This document shows, piece after piece, positions 14,286-19,488 of a DNA stretch of 19,488 bases. Under the pieces are notes generated by a model that was not told the origin of the DNA, made no database searches, and worked only from the letters and a program-made list of their open reading frames with translations. The position numbers and the translations under genes are program-made. Source of the stretch: an uncultured Arthrobacter sp. (GTDB taxonomy: Bacteria > Actinomycetota > Actinomycetes > Actinomycetales > Micrococcaceae); contig CALMVY010000259.1 of NCBI GenBank assembly GCA_937873245.1, positions 1 to 19,488 on the forward strand. Reading direction: 5' to 3'. The number at the start of each line of letters is the position of its first letter. Positions within the stretch are counted from its first letter, which is position 1.

Positions 14286-15572
14286 CTAGTGCGTCAGGTC
14301 CTTGCCCTTGGTCTCCGGGATGGTGAAGACGAACAGCACGCTGACCAGCTGCAACACCACGGCGTACACGTTGAACAGGTTGGCGAGGCCGATGGTGCCG
14401 AGCCAGGTCTGCAGGTACGGGGCGGTCCCGCCGAACACGGCCACGCAGATGGAATACGGGACGCCGACGCCGATGGTCCGGATGCTCGTGGGGAACAGTT
14501 CCGCGTAGACGGCGGGAACGATCGCGGCGCTGGCGGCGATGAAGATCAGCATGACGGACATGGCCACGGCCAGCTGCCAGGCCGAATCCTTCAGCAGCCA
14601 GGTCATGGGGAAGTGCATGACGGCGCTTCCGGCCGCGCCGGCCCAAAGCACCTTCTTGCGGCCGATCCGGTCGGACAGCTTGCCCCAGAAGGGCAGGGCG
14701 GCAATGAACACGATGTTGGCGATCACGCTGGCCCAGAGGGCTTCCCCGCGGTCGATCTTCAGCGTGGTGGCGGCGTAGCTCGGGGCCACGACACCCCAGA
14801 TGTAGTAGATCACCGTGAGGCCCACGGTCAGCCCGATGACCTGGAGCGCCTGCTTGCGGTGCTGCACGATCTGCGGCCAGATCGCGGCGCGCTTCTCGGA
14901 GACCGTTTCGCCTTCGAAGGCCTCCGTCTCGTGCAGCTTGGAGCGCATGATCAGCGCGTAGAGGCCCATGAAGGCGCCGACCAGGAACGGAACGCGCCAG
15001 CCCCAGTCATTCATGGCATCGGCGCTCAGGGTCATGTTGAGGACCGCGCCCAGCAGCGTGCCGGCCAGGATTCCCACCGTGCCAGAGGTGTAGATCAGGG
15101 TGGCCCAGAGGCCGCGCTTCTCTTTCGGGGCCACCTCGGAGAGGTACGTCTGCGACGACGGCAGCTCACCGCCGTGGGCCAGGCCCTGGATCAGCCGGGC
15201 GACCAGGAGCATCAGCGACGCCCAGACGCCGATGCTGGCGAAGGATGGCGCGACGCCGATCATGAGGCTGCCCAGCGACGCGAGGCCCACAGCCAGCGTC
15301 ATGGAGGTCTTGCGGCCCACCCGGTCGCCGATCCAGCCGAACAGGAAACCCCCGACCGGCCGTGCCACGAAGCCGACGGCGAAGATCGCCAGCGTTGCCA
15401 GCACCGCCGAGGCAGGGTCCGCCTTGCTGAACAGCTGGCTGGCGATGTAGGGCGTGAATGTGGCGTAGATGGCCCAGTCGTACCATTCGACGGCGTTCCC
15501 GATCCCCGTGCCGAGGAGGGTCTTCCGGGTGGCCGCCCGGCTGGCGAGCTGCGGGTCAACGATGGTGGTCAT
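14286..15572 (-). CDS. MHS-family metabolite:proton symporter (MFS)
   Basis: The 428-residue protein is a twelve-helix major facilitator of the metabolite:H+ symporter family. The opening GIGNAVEWYDWAIYATF (23-39) is the family hallmark, the first cytoplasmic loop carries GWIGDRVGRKTSM (79-91) and the matching loop of the second half has GKLSDRIGRKK. Known members take up organic acids such as citrate, 2-oxoglutarate, shikimate or aromatic acids, or betaines. ATG 15572 was chosen for GGAG seven bases upstream. It lies 22 bases after the amidohydrolase stop in the same direction, so it probably imports the substrate or exports a product of that enzyme. Confidence 0.93.
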   Translation of the reverse strand: MTTIVDPQLASRAATRKTLLGTGIGNAVEWYDWAIYATFTPYIASQLFSKADPASAVLATLAIFAVGFVARPVGGFLFGWIGDRVGRKTSMTLAVGLASLGSLMIGVAPSFASIGVWASLMLLVARLIQGLAHGGELPSSQTYLSEVAPKEKRGLWATLIYTSGTVGILAGTLLGAVLNMTLSADAMNDWGWRVPFLVGAFMGLYALIMRSKLHETEAFEGETVSEKRAAIWPQIVQHRKQALQVIGLTVGLTVIYYIWGVVAPSYAATTLKIDRGEALWASVIANIVFIAALPFWGKLSDRIGRKKVLWAGAAGSAVMHFPMTWLLKDSAWQLAVAMSVMLIFIAASAAIVPAVYAELFPTSIRTIGVGVPYSICVAVFGGTAPYLQTWLGTIGLANLFNVYAVVLQLVSVLFVFTIPETKGKDLTH

Positions 15573-15594
15573 GATTTCTCCGAAAGAAGTAGGG

Positions 15595-16833
15595 CTAGGA
15601 AGCGGGGGACGTTGGGGTGCCGGCGGCAAGCGCGGCGATCCGGGCGATGGCGAGCTCGGCGTAGAGCGCCGCACCGTCGGCGAGGACGCCGTCGTCGAAC
15701 GTGGCGTAGGGGGAGTGGTTGAACGCGGTTTCGGTGTGGTCCGCTTCCGGGGCGACGGCGCTGAGCCCGATGAAGGTGCCCGGCACCTCCGCCATCACCC
15801 GGGAGAAGTCCTCGGATCCGCTAAGGGGCGTGGCCCAGCGCGTCAGCCGGGACTCGCCGAACAGGTTCTGGATGGTTTTTTCCGCGGTGAGGGTTTCGTT
15901 TTCGTCCGTGATGCTGAGCGGGTATTCGGGACGGTATTCAACGTCCACCTCCAGGCCGTGGGCGTGGGCGATGCCCTTCAGGAGAGTGGGAACGGCGGTC
16001 ATCATCCGTTCGCGGGAGGCGTGGGAGAACGTGCGGACCGTCGCCTCAATGCGCGCCGATTCGGGGATGATGTTACGTGCGGTGCCCGCCTGCAGGACGC
16101 CGACGGTCAGGACGACGGGGTCGAACATGTTGAACTGCCGGGTGATCATGACCTGCAGCGCCGTCACCATCTCAGCGGCTGCGGTGACGGGATCCTTGGC
16201 CGCGTGCGGGGCGGAGCCGTGGCCGCCGGCGCCCAGGACCGTGACGAACAGCCCGTCCGAGGCGCTGAGCATCACGCCCGGCTTGGTGGCGAACTGGCCG
16301 TACGGCTCCAGGGAGGAGAACACGTGCATGCCATAGGCGGCGTCCGCGCGGCGGCCCGCGGCGTCCAGCACGCCTTCGCGGATCATGTGGCCGGCGCCGT
16401 CGTGGCCTTCCTCGCCCGGCTGGAACATCAGGACGACGTCGCCGGCCAGCTGCCCGCGGCGTTCGGCCAGGAGGGTGGCGGCTCCGGCCAGCATCGAGGT
16501 GTGGAGATCGTGGCCGCAGGCGTGCATGGCGCCGTCGAGCCGTGAGGAGAAGTCGACGCCGGTGCGCTCCTGGACGGGGAGGCCGTCCATGTCCGCCCGC
16601 AGCAGGACCACCGGCTTGTTGGCCGAAGCGTGCGGTGCGCCGCCGCGCAGAACGGCGGTGACCGACGTCGTACTCTCGCCGAGGGTGACTTCATACGGCA
16701 GGCCGTCGAGGGCTTTGAGAACTTTCTCCTGGGTGCGGGGAAGCGCAAGGCCGATTTCCGGTTCCTGGTGCAACTCGTGGCGCAGCCGGGCGATGGTGCT
16801 TTGCAGTTCCTTGGCATCGGCGGTGACCGACAT
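15595..16833 (-). CDS. M20-family amidohydrolase (N-acyl-amino-acid hydrolase type)
   Basis: The 412-residue protein matches the M20D metal-dependent amidohydrolases that include hippurate hydrolase and IAA-amino-acid hydrolases. Visible are LLRADMDGLPV at 77-87, MHACGHDLHTS at 103-113 with metal ligands Cys106 and His108, FQPGEEGHDG with Glu141/Glu142, the GMHVF histidine at 170, and a C-terminal FNHSPYATFDD. Such enzymes split N-acylated amino acids into acid and amino acid in the cytoplasm. ATG 16833 is preferred because GAGGG lies just upstream. It is the first gene of an operon with the MHS transporter and is divergent from an Lrp/AsnC regulator, which points to inducible use of an amide or amino-acid conjugate. 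Confidence 0.92.
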   Translation of the reverse strand: MSVTADAKELQSTIARLRHELHQEPEIGLALPRTQEKVLKALDGLPYEVTLGESTTSVTAVLRGGAPHASANKPVVLLRADMDGLPVQERTGVDFSSRLDGAMHACGHDLHTSMLAGAATLLAERRGQLAGDVVLMFQPGEEGHDGAGHMIREGVLDAAGRRADAAYGMHVFSSLEPYGQFATKPGVMLSASDGLFVTVLGAGGHGSAPHAAKDPVTAAAEMVTALQVMITRQFNMFDPVVLTVGVLQAGTARNIIPESARIEATVRTFSHASRERMMTAVPTLLKGIAHAHGLEVDVEYRPEYPLSITDENETLTAEKTIQNLFGESRLTRWATPLSGSEDFSRVMAEVPGTFIGLSAVAPEADHTETAFNHSPYATFDDGVLADGAALYAELAIARIAALAAGTPTSPAS

Positions 16834-16857
16834 ATGTTCCCTCTTCCCGAACGTTTG

Positions 16858-16896
16858 GTAAGTGCTTACGAACCATTGTGAAGTGACTGCAGTCAC
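16858..16896. promoter_or_regulatory. palindromes between amidohydrolase and Lrp/AsnC genes
   Basis: GTGACTGCAGTCAC at 16883-16896 is a perfect 14-base palindrome. GTAAGTGCTTAC at 16858-16869 is symmetric in its outer five pairs. Both lie in the 138-base gap between divergent start codons and are candidate binding sites of the adjacent Lrp/AsnC regulator, possibly two turns of the helix apart (centres 26 bases). No confident -10/-35 pair could be assigned. Confidence 0.55.
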
Positions 16897-16971
16897 ATGC
16901 GGAGGATAGGCTGGAAAAATGCAAAAGTAGGATCCTAAGTGCAGGAATCAATCATCAATGGAGGACCTTTG

Positions 16972-18006
16972 GTGGAGATCAGTGAGGAAGACCTGCAGCT
17001 GATCAACGCCCTGCAGATCGCGCCGCGGATCAGCTGGTCGGACGCCGCCGGAATCCTGGGCGTCCACGCAACCACCCTGGCGGCCCGCTGGGAGCGGCTC
17101 AAGGCATCCGGTGCGGCCTGGAGCACGGCCCACCTGATGGGCGATCCGAAGCAGATGTGCCTGGCTTTGGTTGATGTGGACTGCCAGATGAGCTCGCGGG
17201 CCGAGGTGACGGCCGCGCTGGCGGCGATCCCGGAAGTGGTCACGGTCGAGGAAGCCGCCAGCAACCGTGACCTCATGCTGACCGTCATCACGCCCACGCT
17301 GGCCCAGTTCAGCGACGTCGTCCTGGAGCAGCTCAAGGAGATTCCCGGCGTCACCAAGTACCAGACGGCGCTGTGCACGCGGCTGCACTCCGGCGGTTAC
17401 GCGTGGCGGCTGAACGTCCTGGACAAGTCGCAGATGGCCGCGCTTCAGGCGCTGGCCGGGCCCGAGGCCTCCGGCACGTCGCCGGTGGGAATCCAGGGTG
17501 CGCCGCTGCCGCGGAGCCACCTGGATCTGATCCCGTTCCTGGCCAGGGACGGGCGCGCGGCGGCCGCGGACATCGCCCGCGCGCTGGGCCGCAGCCCGGC
17601 CACGGTCCAACGGCAGCTGAACCGCGTCCTGGCCAGCCGGGTTCTCTCTTTCCGGTGCGAAATTGCGCAGAAGTACTCGGGATATCCGGTCAGCTGCCAG
17701 TGGTTCGCCAACGTTCCGCCGGGACAGCACGAGGCCGCCGCCGCCGAGCTGCGCAGCTTCCGCAACGTGAGGCTCACTGCGTCCACCACCGGGCGCAGCA
17801 ACTTCGTGATCCTGATGTGGCTGCATTCCCTGGCGGAGGTCCTGAACGCCGAACAGGCACTCCAGCAGCGGATCCCCGGAATCGAGCTGGTGGAAAGCGT
17901 AGTGGTGCTCAAGACAGCCAAGCGGGTCGGCTGGATGCTGAACCCGGACTCGACGGCGACCGGCGCCGTCGTGGTGCCCGCTGCGGAGCTTGCCCCGACG
18001 GCCTGA
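16972..18006 (+). CDS. double-length Lrp/AsnC-family regulator
   Basis: The 344-residue protein is about twice the usual 150-residue Lrp. Two units are visible: a helix-turn-helix at about 4-47 (ISEEDLQLINALQ, then AAGILGVHATTLAARWERL), a ligand-type domain at about 60-135, a second helix-turn-helix at about 182-225 (SHLDLIPFLARDGRAAAADI, then LGRSPATVQRQLNRV) and a second ligand-type domain at about 235-320. Such tandem forms act as if a dimer were built into one chain and usually respond to amino acids or related metabolites. GTG 16972 is chosen because GGAGG lies seven bases ahead; a GTG at 16939 in frame lacks one. It is divergent from the amidohydrolase/MHS operon and is its likely regulator. 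Confidence 0.85.
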   Translation: MEISEEDLQLINALQIAPRISWSDAAGILGVHATTLAARWERLKASGAAWSTAHLMGDPKQMCLALVDVDCQMSSRAEVTAALAAIPEVVTVEEAASNRDLMLTVITPTLAQFSDVVLEQLKEIPGVTKYQTALCTRLHSGGYAWRLNVLDKSQMAALQALAGPEASGTSPVGIQGAPLPRSHLDLIPFLARDGRAAAADIARALGRSPATVQRQLNRVLASRVLSFRCEIAQKYSGYPVSCQWFANVPPGQHEAAAAELRSFRNVRLTASTTGRSNFVILMWLHSLAEVLNAEQALQQRIPGIELVESVVVLKTAKRVGWMLNPDSTATGAVVVPAAELAPTA

Positions 18007-18033
18007 GGGCGCCTGTTCCCGCGGACCGGCTGC

Positions 18034-18134
18034 GCTCGTGCCCAGTTACTTCGGTGCGGCACGGCCCGACACCGGCGTGTCCCGGGGAAATCGCCGGATT
18101 TTGGGGCTGCGGCGGCCGGCAACTGGGCAGGAGC
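18034..18134. repeat. inverted repeat with nested hairpin between convergent genes
   Basis: GCTCGTGCCCAGTT (18034-18047) and AACTGGGCAGGAGC (18121-18134) pair at 13 of 14 positions, enclosing 73 bases. Inside, CCGGCG (18072-18077) pairs with CGCCGG (18092-18097), followed on the plus strand by ATTTT, which resembles a weak terminator for the Lrp/AsnC gene. The structure lies between convergent lrp-like and purU genes, where a two-way transcription stop is expected. Confidence 0.5.
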
Positions 18135-18159
18135 ACGGCGGGCCGCGATGGGGCCGACG

Positions 18160-19056
18160 CTAGCGCAGCACGACGGTCCGGTTGCCCTGGAGGAATACGC
18201 GTCCCTCGCAGTGCCAGCGGACGGCGTTGGAGAGAGCCTTGCGCTCAGTGTCGCGGCCGGCGGCCACGAGGTCCTCGGCACGGAAGGTGTGGTCCACCTC
18301 CACCACCTGCTGGGAGATGATCGGGCCCTCATCGAGCTCCGCATTGACGTAGTGGGCGGTGGCGCCGACGGTCTTCACGCCGCGCGCGTGCGCCTGGTGG
18401 TAGGGCTTGGCGCCCTTGAAGCTGGGCAGGAAGGAGTGGTGGATATTGATGGCCCGACCATCCAGACGGCGGGTGAGGGCGTCGCTGAGGACCTGCATGT
18501 AACGCGCCAGAACCACCAGTTCGACGTCCAGCCGGTCGACGAGCTCCATCAGGCTCTCTTCGGCCGCCGGCTTGGTGTCTGCGGTGACGGGCACATGGAA
18601 GAACGGGATGCCGTGCCATTCCACGATGCCCCGGTGGTCCGGATGGTTTGAGACGACCCCGACAATGTCGATGGGTAGCTCCCCGATGCGGGCGCGGAAC
18701 AGCAGGTCGTTAAGGCAGTGCTCGAACTTGGACACCATGATCAGGACCCGGCGCTTCGTTCCGTGGGCGCGCAGTTGCCACTGCATGCCGAATTTTTCTG
18801 CGACGGGCACGAAGGCCTCCCGGAGCGAATCAAGGGTCGCCGGTCCGTCGGGGGAGTCGCCGGCAGGGTCTCCGGCCGAGGCGAAGTGGATCCGCATAAA
18901 GAAGTGGCCGTCGTCCTGGGAGTCGAATTGCTTGCTTTCCAGGATGTCGCAGCCTTGTTCCAGCAGGAATCCGGACACGGCGTGGACGAGGCCGCGCGTT
19001 TCCGGGCAGTCGAGGGTCAGAACGTATTCGGCGGCGCTGCTATTCACGGTGTCCAT
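18160..19056 (-). CDS. purU: formyltetrahydrofolate deformylase
   Basis: The 298-residue protein has an N-terminal ACT-type regulatory domain (about 10-95, YVLTLDCPETRGLVHAVSGF) and a C-terminal formyltransferase-fold domain (about 103-298). The catalytic set is present: Asn204 and His206 in INIHHSFLP and Asp242 in LDEGPII, with the same 36-residue spacing between His and Asp as in PurN. It hydrolyses 10-formyl-THF to formate and THF, so it balances the one-carbon pool, and its length is normal for PurU. It starts three bases after the sdaA stop, so the two are coupled. Beside serine dehydratase it fits serine/glycine and sarcosine breakdown, where surplus one-carbon units must be released. 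Confidence 0.95.
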   Translation of the reverse strand: MDTVNSSAAEYVLTLDCPETRGLVHAVSGFLLEQGCDILESKQFDSQDDGHFFMRIHFASAGDPAGDSPDGPATLDSLREAFVPVAEKFGMQWQLRAHGTKRRVLIMVSKFEHCLNDLLFRARIGELPIDIVGVVSNHPDHRGIVEWHGIPFFHVPVTADTKPAAEESLMELVDRLDVELVVLARYMQVLSDALTRRLDGRAINIHHSFLPSFKGAKPYHQAHARGVKTVGATAHYVNAELDEGPIISQQVVEVDHTFRAEDLVAAGRDTERKALSNAVRWHCEGRVFLQGNRTVVLR

Positions 19057-19059
19057 GGC

Positions 19060-19488
19060 TCAGCACTCGATCACGTTGACGGCGAGTCCTCCGCGGGAGG
19101 TCTCCTTGTATTTGGTTTTCATGTCCGCTCCTGTCTCGCGCATGGTTTTGATGGCTTTATCCAGCGACACCTTGTGGCTGCCGTCGCCGTGCAGCGCCAG
19201 CCGCGCGGCGTTGATGGCCTTCACGCTCGCAATTGCGTTCCGTTCGATGCAGGGGATCTGCACCAGGCCGCCGACGGGGTCGCAGGTCAGGCCGAGGTTG
19301 TGTTCGATTCCCACCTCGGCGGCGTTTTCCACCTGTCCGGGGGTGCCGCCCAGCACTTCGCAGAGCCCGGCGGCGGCCATGGAGCACGCCGATCCGACTT
19401 CACCCTGGCACCCGCCCTCGGCCCCCGAGATGGCGGCGTTGATCTCCAAGAGAATTCCGCCGGCGCCCGCGGCCGCCCGGCCGCGGCC
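19060..19488 (-). CDS. sdaA: L-serine dehydratase (iron-sulfur type), C-terminal part
   Basis: The 3' end is in the window and the 5' end is cut off at the right edge; 142 residues remain. Seen are ISGAEGGCQGEVGSACSMAA, CDPVGGLVQIPCIERN and the terminal MRETGADMKTKYKETSRGG ending in VNVIEC, which are hallmarks of the alpha domain with its [4Fe-4S] ligand cysteines and the C-terminal tail Cys. The enzyme converts L-serine to pyruvate and ammonia. purU follows with three bases between, giving a serine/one-carbon operon. The first ten or so visible residues (at the window edge) are an Arg/Gly/Ala-rich run unlike the hydrophobic helix expected there; this may reflect divergence or sequence error at the edge. 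Confidence 0.94.
   Translation of the reverse strand, partial: GRGRAAAGAGGILLEINAAISGAEGGCQGEVGSACSMAAAGLCEVLGGTPGQVENAAEVGIEHNLGLTCDPVGGLVQIPCIERNAIASVKAINAARLALHGDGSHKVSLDKAIKTMRETGADMKTKYKETSRGGLAVNVIEC

Noticed and set aside
14289..15722. Plus-strand open frame of 477 codons
   Set aside because: It lies antisense to the MHS transporter, whose family motifs are clear. The translation is a His/Gln/Gly/Glu-rich string without any domain, a typical antisense shadow in GC-rich DNA.
15469..16545. Plus-strand open frame of 358 codons opposite the amidohydrolase
   Set aside because: Composition is Gly/Arg/Val-rich with no motifs; the M20 metal-binding motifs are on the other strand.
16948..17826. 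Minus-strand open frame opposite the Lrp/AsnC gene
   Set aside because: Shadow of the regulator; rich in Arg, Gln and Gly and lacking any domain.
1..19488. Mobile element, prophage, toxin-antitoxin or CRISPR system
   Set aside because: No transposase, integrase, terminal repeats, regularly spaced repeats or toxin-type gene pair is visible; the two TetR regions and the MacAB-like operon are ordinary accessory genes rather than an inserted island.

Overview
This is a high-GC window from an actinobacterial chromosome. Gene content, GTG starts, strong GGAGG-type ribosome sites and tightly coupled operons fit the Micrococcaceae, most likely Arthrobacter or a close relative. That assignment is from the look of the proteins, not from a search. 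I see no rRNA, tRNA, CRISPR array, transposase, integrase or phage gene. Both ends cut genes: the C-terminal part of a UvrA-like ATPase on the left, and the C-terminal part of L-serine dehydratase on the right.

Left third (1-5140): the UvrA-like fragment is followed by about 390 bases without a convincing gene, then a diacylglycerol-kinase-type lipid kinase with an unclear start. Next comes a minus-strand pair, a TetR regulator and a 76-residue zinc-ribbon protein. Divergent from it is a plus-strand operon: a 93-residue protein of unknown function, a haem-oxygenase-like dimetal oxidase (HDO fold) and a CDGSH iron-sulfur protein. Palindromes at 3251-3281 lie between the two units, so the TetR protein probably controls the redox operon. 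This group is the best candidate in the window for an uncharacterised system. Just after it, 5052-5138 holds two tandem hairpins, the second able to form a pseudoknot.

Middle (5250-12800): an AlkD-like HEAT-repeat protein; a second TetR regulator divergent from a zinc-independent MDR oxidoreductase, with two perfect 13-base palindromes between them; a protein made of two fused alpha/beta-hydrolase domains; and a three-gene MacAB/YknXYZ-type efflux operon (adaptor, ATPase, permease) joined by stop/start overlaps.

Right third (12950-19488): a patch of small and broken genes (N-terminal piece of an acetyltransferase-like protein, a NUDIX hydrolase preceded by a coupled 29-codon ORF that resembles a GNAT N-terminus, and a 78-residue unknown protein). 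It is followed by an M20 amidohydrolase plus MHS-family transporter operon divergent from a double-length Lrp/AsnC regulator. The window ends with purU and partial sdaA, a one-carbon/serine pair that in Arthrobacter relatives often sits beside sarcosine-oxidase genes; those genes are not in this window.
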